Part shown: positions 37,862-46,948 of the stretch, piece by piece
How the letters are laid out: every line of letters starts with the position of its first letter
Numbering within the stretch: position 1 is the first letter of the stretch
From: Sideroxydans sp.
GTDB lineage: Bacteria > Pseudomonadota > Gammaproteobacteria > Burkholderiales > Gallionellaceae
NCBI GenBank assembly: GCA_016124455.1
Contig: WGNQ01000005.1
Coordinates: 1 to 64,000 of the forward strand
Direction: 5' to 3'
DNA: 64,000 nt
Notes under the pieces: model-generated
What the model was told of the DNA's origin: nothing
Databases searched by the model: none
What the model saw: only the letters and a program-made list of their open reading frames with translations
Program-made: the position numbers and the translations under genes

Positions 37862-37995
37862 CGCAGACTTGTGTCTGTCATCTTCAGTGCGGCTGATGCC
37901 CGTGGCCTGCCGCGTGCCTAATCTCGCACGCTTGCGTTATCGCGATGTTGCGCGGCATGGTCGGGGATGAAATAGATGATGGATTCGCTCAACCA

Positions 37996-38024
37996 TTGTT
38001 TGTGCCGGGGTATTTGGCTACAAT
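37996..38024 (+). promoter_or_regulatory. Putative sigma-70 promoter of sodB
   Basis: TTGTTT (37996-38001), 17 bases, TACAAT (38019-38024), 37 bases before the sodB ATG. Both boxes deviate by one or two bases from the consensus. No ferric-uptake (Fur) box was recognised. Confidence 0.5.
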
Positions 38025-38061
38025 TCATTACCTGCTGCAATTCACTTCTAAGGAGATTGAA

Positions 38062-38643
38062 ATGGAACACACTCTGCCACCCTTGCCCTATGCCAAGGAT
38101 GCGCTCGCGCCGCACATGTCCGCCGAGACGTTTGACTACCACTATTCCAAGCACCATCAGGCTTATGTCACCAACCGGAACAACCTGATCAAGGGTACCG
38201 AATTCGAGAACGCCAGCCTGGAAGACATCATCAAGAAGGCTGCTGGCGGCATCTACAACAATGCTGCACAGGTGTCCAACCACACTTTCTTCTGGAACTG
38301 CATGAAGCCGAATGGTGGCGGTGCGCCGACTGGCGCGCTGGCTGGCGCGATCGATGCCAAATGGGGTTCGCTCGACGAGTTCAAAAAGGCGTTCCAGGTT
38401 TCCGCCGTAGGCAACTTCGGTTCCGGCTGGACCTGGCTGGTGAAGAAGGCTGACGGTTCGCTGGACATCGTCAACATGGGTGCTGCCGGCACCCCGCTGA
38501 CCACCGGCGACAAGCCGCTGCTGTGTGTGGACGTGTGGGAGCATGCCTATTACATCGACTATCGCAACCTGCGTCCCAAGTTCGTCGAAACCTTCCTCGC
38601 CAATCTGGTGAACTGGGATTTCGTGGCACAGAACTTCGCCTGA
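38062..38643 (+). CDS. sodB: Superoxide dismutase, iron type
   Basis: 193 residues, as E. coli SodB. Metal ligands: the His of HYSKHHQAY, the His of QVSNHTFFW, and Asp/His in DVWEHAYY. Features of the Fe form ([10 protein letters not shown], the AAGTPLTTG insertion region) are seen. It disproportionates cytoplasmic superoxide. AAGGAGA precedes the ATG at 38062. It has a promoter upstream and a terminator downstream and is monocistronic. Confidence 0.97.
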   Translation: MEHTLPPLPYAKDALAPHMSAETFDYHYSKHHQAYVTNRNNLIKGTEFENASLEDIIKKAAGGIYNNAAQVSNHTFFWNCMKPNGGGAPTGALAGAIDAKWGSLDEFKKAFQVSAVGNFGSGWTWLVKKADGSLDIVNMGAAGTPLTTGDKPLLCVDVWEHAYYIDYRNLRPKFVETFLANLVNWDFVAQNFA

Positions 38644-38668
38644 TCCGCAGTGTAGCTCGCTTCCAGGA

Positions 38669-38694
38669 AGCCCGGCCTCGTGCCGGGTTTTTTG
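38669..38694 (+). terminator. Rho-independent terminator of sodB
   Basis: CCCGGC-CTCGT-GCCGGG stem-loop (38671-38687) followed by T6, 28 bases after the sodB stop. Confidence 0.9.
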
Positions 38695-38980
38695 TTGCAC
38701 ATATTGAAGCGATACTTGACGAAACAGTGTGTTAAGGAACAGTATGCAGCACAGAATATCGCCCGCTTGATTTCCAGTGACGGGAGAAAAGTTGTAGGAG
38801 GAGTTTTTAGTTAAGCAGGAAAGCCAGCTTGTGAGAGGGGGCGGTGCAGGTGTTCTTTCCGGCAGCAGCCATAGCTGATTTTTCCATTCCTTGTCTGCGG
38901 CAAACCATGCGTTTCGCCAGCAGGCATGCCCTTTCCATGTCCGCAGCCCCTGATCCCGGTTTTTCGGAGAGCAGGAGGAA
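38695..38980. other. Gene-free stretch between sodB and the kinase island
   Basis: Together with the sodB terminator this is about 337 bases without a gene. No frame with a plausible protein and ribosome site, no tRNA and no repeat was seen. It must hold the promoter of the kinase operon; a TTGACG occurs around 38714 without a convincing -10 at the right distance. Confidence 0.4.
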
Positions 38981-41900
38981 ATGATGCCGCTGCCAGGACC
39001 ATTCCGGGATGCGCCAGTCAGGCGCAAATTGATATACATCGTTTTCCTGTCGGCAGGCGCAGCGCTGCTGTTTGCGATGCTGGTCATGGCGGTGCAGCAG
39101 GGGTTAATGGCACGGGACGAAATGGTCTCCAACATGAGCGACCATGCGGAAGTCGTTGCGACAAACAGTGCGCCGGCATTGCTGGCGGGCGACAAGAATG
39201 TGGTCAAGCGCACCATGAGCGCATTGGCGAACATGGATGCAATCGAATTCGCGGAAATTCACGACAGGGACGGACAGTCTTTTGTAAGTTATGTGCGCGC
39301 GGGAGAGAATGCTCCGCCTGAGCATGCCGCCATGCCGACAGGAGAGCGGCATACCTTCAGCGCCATGTACCTCGACCTGTACCACCCGATCATGGCGAAT
39401 GCCGCAGAAATCGGCACTGTGCACATACATGCCAGCCTGCGTCCGCTGTACGAAAAAATATGGCAAAGCATGGCCACGCTGCTGGCGGCCACGCTGGGGG
39501 GCATGCTCGTGGCGTGGATGCTGGTCACCAGGATGCATCAAGTCATTACGCAGCCCATCGCCGAACTGATCGGCCTGATGAACAGGGTCTCCGGCGAAAA
39601 GAATTATGCATTGCGGCAGCCGCCTGGCAGCAAGGATGAACTGGGCGTGCTGGGTGCAGAATTCAACGAGATGCTGGAACAAATCGAGCTGCGCGAGCAT
39701 GCGCTGGAACAGCATCGCATGCGGCTGGAGCAGGACGTCGCGCAACGCACTGCCAGTCTCAACGAAATGCAGCGCATTGCCCATCTCGGCGGCTGGGAAT
39801 GGGATGTCGCCAACAACCATCTGTACTGGTCCGACGAGATGTACCGTATCTTCGGGCGCGATCCACAGAAATTCGAGGCGAATTACGAGGCGTTCCTCGA
39901 TGCGGTGCATCCGGAAGACCGGCAGCTGGTGGATAGTGCCGTGCAGGGTGCCATCAAGAAGCATCACCCTTATATCATCGACTATCGCCTGCGGTTGCCG
40001 GACGGCGGGGTCAGGTTTGCACATGCCCAGGGTGAGGTGATCTTCGACCCCGACGGCACGCCCGTGAAAATGCTGGGTACGGTACAGGACATTACCGAAC
40101 GCAAGCTGGCCGAGCAGGCTGTACACAAGGCGAATATCGAATTAAGCCTGTTCCGTACCCTGCTCGACAACTCCATCGATGCGATCGAGGTGATGGACCC
40201 GGCTACGCTTCGTTTCCTCGATGTGAATGCACGGGAATGTCGCGATCTGGGGTACAGCCGGGAGGAGCTGCTGTCGATGACGGTTTACGACATTGATCCC
40301 AGCCTGACGCCGGATGTCATGCAGATGATCAATGCGCAGATCATGAAATCCGGAACCTCACTCCACGAAGGTGTGCACCGGCGCAAGGATGGCTCCTCCT
40401 TTCCCGTGGAGGTCAGTACCAGCCTGGTCCACCTCGACAGGCCTTATGTGCTGAACATCATCCGTGACATTACCGAGCGCAAGCAGGTAGAAGAGCAGAT
40501 GCGCAAGCAACAGGAGCTCACCACCCAGATTGTCGAGATCATACCCATGCGCGTGTTCTGGAAGGACCGCGCGCTGCACTATGTGGGCTGCAATACAGCA
40601 TTTGCCAAAGATGCCGGGATGGATTCCCCGGACAAAATGATAGGCAAAAACGATTTCCAGATGCCCTGGCGGGAACAGGCGGAACTCTATATCACCGACG
40701 ACAGGCTGGTGATGGACAACGATACGCCGAAGATTTCGTACGAGGAGCCGCAGACGACGCCAACGGGGAAGAAAATCTGGCTGCATACTTCCAAGCTGCC
40801 CTTGCACAACGCAGCCGGAGAGGTTACCGGTGTGCTGGGTATTTATGAAGATGTTACCGATCGGGTAGAGGCGCGGGAAGAACTGGAATGGAAAAACTCC
40901 GTGCTGTTCGCACAGCAGGAATTTTCGCCCGATGCCATTCTGCTGGTGGACGATGAGGCAAAGATCGTTTTCTATAACCAGCGCTTCGCCGATATGTGGA
41001 AAATTCCGAAAGAACTGCTGCAGGCGAGGGTGGACGAGCCGGTATTGCAGGCGGTCGTGGCCATGATGGCTGATCCCGAGACATTCCTGTCCAGGGCGAA
41101 ATATCTTTACGAGCACAAGGGGGAAAAAAGCCACGAAGAGCTGCTGCTGAAGGACGGGCGGATCATTGACCGCTATTCCTCGGCAGTGTTCGGGACGGAC
41201 GGCTCATATTACGGGCGGGTCTGGTACTTCCGCGACATCAGCGAACGCAAGCAGACGGAAGAGAAAGTCCGCAAGCTGAACACAGAACTCGAAAGCAAGG
41301 TGGAGCAGCGTACCCGGCAGCTGCTGGACACGCAGGAAGAACTGGTGCGCAAGGAAAAGCTCGCCGTGCTGGGGCAGGTGGCGGGCAGCGTCGGGCACGA
41401 ACTGCGCAACCCGCTGGGCGTGATGAACAATGCGGTGTATTTCCTGCAGACCGTGTTGTCCGATGCCGACGAAACCACCCGGGAATACCTGAACATCATC
41501 AAGGACGAGATTGCCGTATCCGAGCGCATCGTGTCCGACCTGCTGGATTCTGTGCGTACCAAGCCGCCACGCCCGGAAAGAGTCGGGGTGATGCCGCTGA
41601 TCGAGCAAGCCCTGCGCAAGTGCGCGGTTCCCGAAAACGTTACGCTCGCACTGGATATCCCGGAAGCCATCCCGCCGCTGAAGGTGGATTCGATGCAGAT
41701 CCATCAGGTCTTTCGCAATCTCATCAGTAACGGCCTGGAGGCGATGCCGGAGGGCGGGGAGCTGGCAATACGGGCCGTGCCAAACGCGCAGGCAGAAACC
41801 GTCACCATCAGCGTGCAGGACAGCGGTACCGGCATGACGCCGGAGCAGCAGGAGAAATTATTCCAGCCGCTATTTACCACCAAGGCGCGCGGCATCGGGC

Positions 41901-42034
41901 TGGGCCTGGTGGTGGTGAAAAACCTGACGCAGGCCAATGGCGGCAGTCTTGAGGTGCAGAGCGAGTGGGGAAAGGGCACTACGTTTGCCGTCACCCTCCC
42001 CATGATTGATGAAAGGGAAAACGAACATGCCTGA
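38981..42034 (+). CDS. Membrane multi-PAS sensor histidine kinase
   Basis: 1017 residues. TM1 (about 17-40), periplasmic sensor, TM2 (about 165-187), HAMP, a coiled coil, then four PAS/PAC domains (about 275-380, 385-500, 505-625, 640-760; three end in ITERK, ITERK and ISERK, another in DVTDR). HisKA carries H806 in SVGHELRNPLG, and a HATPase follows (NLISNGLEAMPEGG; DSGTGM; GIGLGLVVVK). No receiver domain is attached. The H-box and ATPase are nearly the same as in the next gene. Starts ATG ATG after AGGAGG; the second ATG (38984) is better spaced. It probably phosphorylates the receiver proteins encoded just downstream. Confidence 0.94.
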   Translation: MMPLPGPFRDAPVRRKLIYIVFLSAGAALLFAMLVMAVQQGLMARDEMVSNMSDHAEVVATNSAPALLAGDKNVVKRTMSALANMDAIEFAEIHDRDGQSFVSYVRAGENAPPEHAAMPTGERHTFSAMYLDLYHPIMANAAEIGTVHIHASLRPLYEKIWQSMATLLAATLGGMLVAWMLVTRMHQVITQPIAELIGLMNRVSGEKNYALRQPPGSKDELGVLGAEFNEMLEQIELREHALEQHRMRLEQDVAQRTASLNEMQRIAHLGGWEWDVANNHLYWSDEMYRIFGRDPQKFEANYEAFLDAVHPEDRQLVDSAVQGAIKKHHPYIIDYRLRLPDGGVRFAHAQGEVIFDPDGTPVKMLGTVQDITERKLAEQAVHKANIELSLFRTLLDNSIDAIEVMDPATLRFLDVNARECRDLGYSREELLSMTVYDIDPSLTPDVMQMINAQIMKSGTSLHEGVHRRKDGSSFPVEVSTSLVHLDRPYVLNIIRDITERKQVEEQMRKQQELTTQIVEIIPMRVFWKDRALHYVGCNTAFAKDAGMDSPDKMIGKNDFQMPWREQAELYITDDRLVMDNDTPKISYEEPQTTPTGKKIWLHTSKLPLHNAAGEVTGVLGIYEDVTDRVEAREELEWKNSVLFAQQEFSPDAILLVDDEAKIVFYNQRFADMWKIPKELLQARVDEPVLQAVVAMMADPETFLSRAKYLYEHKGEKSHEELLLKDGRIIDRYSSAVFGTDGSYYGRVWYFRDISERKQTEEKVRKLNTELESKVEQRTRQLLDTQEELVRKEKLAVLGQVAGSVGHELRNPLGVMNNAVYFLQTVLSDADETTREYLNIIKDEIAVSERIVSDLLDSVRTKPPRPERVGVMPLIEQALRKCAVPENVTLALDIPEAIPPLKVDSMQIHQVFRNLISNGLEAMPEGGELAIRAVPNAQAETVTISVQDSGTGMTPEQQEKLFQPLFTTKARGIGLGLVVVKNLTQANGGSLEVQSEWGKGTTFAVTLPMIDERENEHA

Positions 42035-43067
42035 GAATCAGTCACCCTATGTGCTGCGGAAGCTGCAAGAAATTGCCCAGGGATTACTCAAACTGAGTCT
42101 TTCCCGGGTTGCGGCCCTGTTTCTCATGCTGGCGATGCTGGTCGCGATGTTGTTGGTGCTGGCCATCGACCTGCTGTGGGATGGTCAACTCAGTGCGGAA
42201 CTGGAATTTTCCGGTGTGGTCGTGTCCTTTCTCGATGGGCTGTTGATTGTCGTATTGCTCGCTGCCCTGCTCAGTGAGTTGCGCGCGGAGATCGGCCGGC
42301 GAAAGCTGGCGGAAGCCGGCATGCGCCGGATGAATGAAGAGCTGGAAAAGATGGTCCAGGGGCGTACCAAACAGCTGCTGGATGCGCAGGAGGAGCTGGT
42401 GCGTGCGGAAAGGCTGGCTGTGCTCGGGCAGGTGGCCGATACCGTGGGCCATGAATTGCGCAACCCGCTGGGGGTGATGAACAACGCGGTGTATTACCTG
42501 CAGGCGGTGCTACCCGATGCGGATGCAACCATCAAGGAATATCTGGGCATCATCAAGGACGAGATTGCGGATGCCGAACGCATCGTCTCCGACCTGCTGG
42601 ATGCGGTGCGCACCAAGCCACCGCAACCGGAGCGGGTGGAAATTTCCGCCGTAATCGAGCAGGCCCTGCGCAAATGCAATGTCCCGTCTTCCATAGCCGT
42701 CAGCCTGGACATCCCGGCTGGCCTTGCCGCCATTCATGCCGACCCGATGCATCTGCACCAGGTGTTCTGGAACCTGATCACCAATGGCGTGGAAGCCATG
42801 CCGCAAGGCGGCAAGCTGGCGATCCGGGTGAGCGACGACCCGTCGGCGCATGTGCTGCATGTCGGCGTTGCGGACAGCGGTACCGGGATGACGGCGGAAC
42901 AGCAGGCACGGCTGTTCCAGCCGATGTTCACCACCAAGGCCCGGCGCATCGGGCTGGGGCTGGTGGTGGTGAAGAACCTGGTGCGCTCCAACGGCGGCAG
43001 TGTGGCCGTAGAGAGCGAGCCGGGCCGCGGCAGTACGTTTACCGTTACCTTGCCATACGCGAGTTAG
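42027..43067 (+). CDS. Histidine kinase with two membrane segments, paralogue of the preceding kinase
   Basis: 346 residues. Two hydrophobic segments (about 30-52 and 66-88) with only a short loop, no PAS domain, then a coiled coil and HisKA with H142 in TVGHELRNPLG and a HATPase (NLITNGVEAMPQGG, DSGTGM, RIGLGLVVVK). From EELEKMVQGRTKQLLDAQEE onward it closely matches the preceding kinase, indicating tandem duplication with loss of the sensor part. The ATG at 42027 overlaps the end of the upstream gene by eight bases. A kinase without an extracellular sensor may act as a modulator or heterodimer partner. Confidence 0.93.
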   Translation: MPENQSPYVLRKLQEIAQGLLKLSLSRVAALFLMLAMLVAMLLVLAIDLLWDGQLSAELEFSGVVVSFLDGLLIVVLLAALLSELRAEIGRRKLAEAGMRRMNEELEKMVQGRTKQLLDAQEELVRAERLAVLGQVADTVGHELRNPLGVMNNAVYYLQAVLPDADATIKEYLGIIKDEIADAERIVSDLLDAVRTKPPQPERVEISAVIEQALRKCNVPSSIAVSLDIPAGLAAIHADPMHLHQVFWNLITNGVEAMPQGGKLAIRVSDDPSAHVLHVGVADSGTGMTAEQQARLFQPMFTTKARRIGLGLVVVKNLVRSNGGSVAVESEPGRGSTFTVTLPYAS

Positions 43068-43123
43068 TTTGACGTTGCACGCAACATGATTTGCCCTTTG
43101 CATTAAATGAACAGGAGCAGAGA

Positions 43124-43864
43124 ATGAAAATTCTGGTGGTGGACGACGATCGACGCATTGTGAAGACGACCTGCGACATTCTGAAAGTCAAAGGCTATGA
43201 GGCTATTGCCGCCTATTCGGGCGAAGAGGGGGTGGAGCAGGTGAAGAAAGATCCGCCGGACTGTGTGCTGATGGATATCAAGATGGCCGGCATCAGTGGT
43301 GTCGAGGCATTAAAACAGATGAAGCAGATTGCGCCGGAAATGCCGGTGGTGCTGGTCAGCGCCTATGCTTCCAATGAGGTCACGGAAGAGGCCAGGCAGG
43401 CGGGCGCTTACGCCGTGCTGAACAAGCCGCTCGACATCCAGATGGTGCTGTCCTTCCTGTCCCTGCTGCGCAAGGAAGAAAGCATCATGGTGGTGGATGA
43501 CGACCCCCGGTTCTGCAAGACCTTGCAGGACATCCTGACGCTGCGGGGGTACCGGGTGGAAACCGAAACCGAACCGGACAAGGTGATGGCACATCTGGAC
43601 AAGGACTACAAGCTGGCAGTGGTGCTCGACCTCAAGCTGGGCGAGGTGAACGGCGTAGATGTGCTGAAGAAGATACGGGATAAATATCCCGGCAAGCCGG
43701 TGGTGCTGGTGACCGGCTACAAACAGGAAATGGGCGAGTCCATCGAGAAGGCGCGCAAGATCGGCGCCTATACCTGCCTCTACAAGCCGTTCGAAATGGA
43801 TGAGCTGACCGGCGTGGTGGAAGAAATCCGCCTCAAGAAACTGCAGAATCTGTTGGCGTCATGA
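43124..43864 (+). CDS. Double receiver (REC-REC) response regulator
   Basis: 246 residues made of two receiver domains and nothing else. REC1 (about 1-118): MKILVVDDD, phospho-acceptor D51 (VLMDIKM), Lys in LNKPLD. REC2 (about 122-240): IMVVDDDPRF, D169 (VVLDLKL), Lys in LYKPFE. No output domain, so it may be a phosphate shuttle or sink between the two kinases upstream and the two receivers downstream. It overlaps the next gene by four bases (ATGA). Confidence 0.93.
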   Translation: MKILVVDDDRRIVKTTCDILKVKGYEAIAAYSGEEGVEQVKKDPPDCVLMDIKMAGISGVEALKQMKQIAPEMPVVLVSAYASNEVTEEARQAGAYAVLNKPLDIQMVLSFLSLLRKEESIMVVDDDPRFCKTLQDILTLRGYRVETETEPDKVMAHLDKDYKLAVVLDLKLGEVNGVDVLKKIRDKYPGKPVVLVTGYKQEMGESIEKARKIGAYTCLYKPFEMDELTGVVEEIRLKKLQNLLAS

Positions 43865-45096
43865 AGCAGAAGATAAAAATCCTGGTGGTGGACGACGATC
43901 CGAACCTGCGGAAGACGCTGGCCGACATACTGCGGGTCAAGGATTACGAAACGGCGGTCGCCGCCACGGGAGCCGAAGCCATTGCTGCATCGCAGCAGGC
44001 TGCATTCAGCCTGGCGCTGATCGATCTCAAGCTGCCCGACATGTCGGGCATCGAGGTGATGAAAAAGATCAAGGCGGTTTCGCCATTGACCGAGGCGATC
44101 ATCCTGACCGGCTATGCCTCGATGGACAGCGCTATCGAAGCCACCAAGCAGGGGGCGTATTCCTATCTGCTCAAGCCCTACCAGATGGACGACCTGTTGC
44201 AGAGCATCAGGCATGGCGTCGAACGCCAGCAGGCGCAGGATGAAATCCTCCGCCTTGCATCCTTCCCGCGCCTGCATCCCAACCCGGTGGTCGAACTCAA
44301 TGCTGCCGGGGAGGTCACCTATATCAACCCCGCCGCCGAAAAACAGTTCCCGGACCTGGGTGCGCTGGAGCAGGCGCATCCCCTGCTGAACGAGCTGGCA
44401 GGGCCGATCACGGAGCTCAGGAAAAGCGGCAAGCAGACCGAGATCAGCTGCGAAGCCATGATCGACGATGCAACGTACGAGTTGCATGTTTCCTACGTCC
44501 GGGATGTCGACCTCATCCGCATCTACGTGACCGACATTACCCAGCGCAAGCGTGACGAAGCGGAAATACATCTGCTTGCCACGACGGACAGCCTCACCGG
44601 CATCGCCAACCGCCGCGAGTTTACCCGGGTGCTGAACGGCGAGATGGAACGGGCGAAACGATACGGCACGCCACTGTCGCTGGCCATGTATGACATCGAT
44701 TACTTCAAGCGCGTGAACGACAGTTTCGGGCATGACGCCGGCGATTACGTATTGCAGGCGTTGACCCGACTGGTGCAGCAGAATATCCGCAACAACGTCG
44801 ACGTGGTGTCGCGCTGGGGCGGCGAGGAATTCATGCTGCTGATGCCGCAATCGAACCTGGCCGCGGCGAAAATCGCGGCCGATAAATTACGGCAGGCGAT
44901 CGCCAGGTTTGATTTCGACAAGGTCGGGGCGATTACCGTGAGCTTCGGCGTAACGGAATTCGTCATGCAGGACGATATCAATGCGCTGCTGAAACGGCTG
45001 GATGATGCGCTATACCAGGCCAAGGAGCATGGCAGGAACCGCGTCGAAGCGTTGGCGCAATCTGATGCAGCGAGCGGGGAAATACAGCATGGATAA
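43861..45096 (+). CDS. Response regulator diguanylate cyclase (REC-PAS-GGEEF)
   Basis: 411 residues. REC (1-120) with phospho-acceptor D55 and KPYQ; a short PAS-like domain (about 135-235, ending in DITQRKR); GGDEF domain with active-site WGGEEF. The usual RxxD inhibitory site is not seen in the NIRNNVDVVSR stretch, so product inhibition may be weak. It shares the REC-PAS part with the next gene. It overlaps both neighbours and is translationally coupled. Predicted to make c-di-GMP when phosphorylated. Confidence 0.93.
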   Translation: MKQKIKILVVDDDPNLRKTLADILRVKDYETAVAATGAEAIAASQQAAFSLALIDLKLPDMSGIEVMKKIKAVSPLTEAIILTGYASMDSAIEATKQGAYSYLLKPYQMDDLLQSIRHGVERQQAQDEILRLASFPRLHPNPVVELNAAGEVTYINPAAEKQFPDLGALEQAHPLLNELAGPITELRKSGKQTEISCEAMIDDATYELHVSYVRDVDLIRIYVTDITQRKRDEAEIHLLATTDSLTGIANRREFTRVLNGEMERAKRYGTPLSLAMYDIDYFKRVNDSFGHDAGDYVLQALTRLVQQNIRNNVDVVSRWGGEEFMLLMPQSNLAAAKIAADKLRQAIARFDFDKVGAITVSFGVTEFVMQDDINALLKRLDDALYQAKEHGRNRVEALAQSDAASGEIQHG

Positions 45097-46948
45097 TGTG
45101 GCAAGAATTCTGGTGGTTGATGATGACCCGAAGGTCCGCAAGACACTGGCCGACATCCTGAAGATCAAGGGCTATGCGGTGGTCAGCGCGGAGAACGGTG
45201 CAGCCGGGGTCGCTGAAACGCAGCGGATATTCGTCAACATGGTGTTGCTGGATCTCAGCCTGCCGGATATGACGGGCATCGAGGTGATGGAGCAGATCAA
45301 GGCGGAATCGCCGCTGACCGAGATCATCATCCTGACCGGCCATGCTTCCCTGCAAACCGCGGTCGAGGCGATCAACCGCGGGGCATTTTCCTATCTGCTG
45401 AAGCCTTACGATATCGAGAAGCTGCTGCGGCATATTGCCCGGGCGCTGCGGCGGCAGGAAATGCAGCAGGAGGTTGTGCGGCTGTCATCGTTTCCGGTGA
45501 TGAACCCCTATCCCGTGCTCGAAATCAGTGCGGACGGCGTGCTGTCCTACCTCAACCCGGCCGCCGCGAAGATCTTCCCTGACCTGGTAGTCAGGCAGCC
45601 CGTGCTCAATATGCTGGGAGACCTGTCCGTGGTGCTGGGCGGCGAGGCTGTGGTGCGCGAGTTCGCCGTTGACGAGCGGGTATTCGAGCAGCACATGTTC
45701 CCGGTTGAAGGAAGCGACCGGGTGCGCATCTACATGATGGATATCACCAAGCGCAAGACACACGAGGCCAGGCTCAAGTACGTCAACAGCCTGCTGCTGG
45801 TGATCAGCCGCATCAACGAATATTTGCTGGTCGCCGAGAGCGAGGACGTGCTGTATCGCTTCGTGTGTGAGGCACTGCAGTCGCTGGATGGCATCGTCGC
45901 GGTGATTATTGCGCTCAAGTTTCCCGATTATGTGCTGAAGCCTGTCGCCTGGGCAGGGCGCAGCGAAGAGGCGGATGTGGTGGTGCCCGGCCTGCGACTG
46001 CGCTGGGACAGGACCGCAACCGGCGGCGGGGTGATGGGCGCCGCAGTCTGCGAAGAGAAGCCGGTCGTGGTCAGCGATGTCGCACATGATTTGCGCTATG
46101 CGCCATGGCGGGAAATCGTCGAGCGCTGGGAAATCAGGTCTGCGGAGGCCGTGCCGCTGACGGTCGAAGGAGAGACGCTGGGGGTGCTGGCGATTTACTC
46201 CGAACGACAGAATGCATTCGACGAGCAAACCACGGAATTCATGATCGAGGTGGCCAACGACATCGCAATCGGGGTGCATTCCATGCGTCTGGCGCATAAC
46301 CTGCGCACGACGCTCGCGCACATGAGGGAGTCAATGGAGAGCACGGTCGAGGCCATTGCCACCATGGTGGAATTGCGCGATCCGTATACCGCCGGCCACG
46401 AGCGTCGTGTCGCCCAGCTGGCGTGTGCCATCGGCCGGGAAATGGGGCTGCCTGAGCGGCAGGTCGAAGGGCTGCATGTCATCGGCTACCTGCACGACCT
46501 CGGCAAGATCGCGGTGCCGGCGGAGATACTGAGCAAGCCCGCCCAGCTGACCGAGATCGAGCTGGCCATGGTGCAGGCGCACGCACAGTCCGGGTACGAT
46601 ATCCTCAAGCGGCTGGATTTTCCCTGGCCGGTGGCGCAGGCCGTGTTGCAGCACCATGAGCGGCTCGATGGTTCGGGTTACCCGCAGGGGCTGAAGGAGC
46701 CGGATATCATCCTGGAGGCGAAAATACTCATGGTGGCCGACATGGTCGAGGCGATGCTCAGCCACCGGCCTTACCGTTCAGCCGCCGGGTTTGCCGAGGT
46801 GAACAGTGAACTTCTGCAGCACCGGGGTACGCTGTACGACGCGCAGGTGGTCGATGCCTGCATCCGCCTGTTCAACGAGCAAGGGTTCGCCTTCGATAAC
46901 GAAAGCGGGCGCCCAGCCCAGGATGAGGGAACAAGCGACCTGACTTGA
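45089..46948 (+). CDS. Response regulator c-di-GMP phosphodiesterase (REC-PAS-GAF-HD-GYP)
   Basis: 619 residues. REC with D55 (VLLDLSLPD) and KPYD; PAS-like domain; GAF (about 240-400); C-terminal HD-GYP with H469-D470 in LHDLGK, HHERLDGSGYP and the downstream VADMVEAM. All expected catalytic residues are present, so it should hydrolyse c-di-GMP. REC-PAS is a clear paralogue of the preceding GGEEF protein, with the output swapped. It overlaps that gene by eight bases. Its stop touches the stop of the convergent GGDEF-EAL gene with no base in between. Confidence 0.93.
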   Translation: MDNVARILVVDDDPKVRKTLADILKIKGYAVVSAENGAAGVAETQRIFVNMVLLDLSLPDMTGIEVMEQIKAESPLTEIIILTGHASLQTAVEAINRGAFSYLLKPYDIEKLLRHIARALRRQEMQQEVVRLSSFPVMNPYPVLEISADGVLSYLNPAAAKIFPDLVVRQPVLNMLGDLSVVLGGEAVVREFAVDERVFEQHMFPVEGSDRVRIYMMDITKRKTHEARLKYVNSLLLVISRINEYLLVAESEDVLYRFVCEALQSLDGIVAVIIALKFPDYVLKPVAWAGRSEEADVVVPGLRLRWDRTATGGGVMGAAVCEEKPVVVSDVAHDLRYAPWREIVERWEIRSAEAVPLTVEGETLGVLAIYSERQNAFDEQTTEFMIEVANDIAIGVHSMRLAHNLRTTLAHMRESMESTVEAIATMVELRDPYTAGHERRVAQLACAIGREMGLPERQVEGLHVIGYLHDLGKIAVPAEILSKPAQLTEIELAMVQAHAQSGYDILKRLDFPWPVAQAVLQHHERLDGSGYPQGLKEPDIILEAKILMVADMVEAMLSHRPYRSAAGFAEVNSELLQHRGTLYDAQVVDACIRLFNEQGFAFDNESGRPAQDEGTSDLT

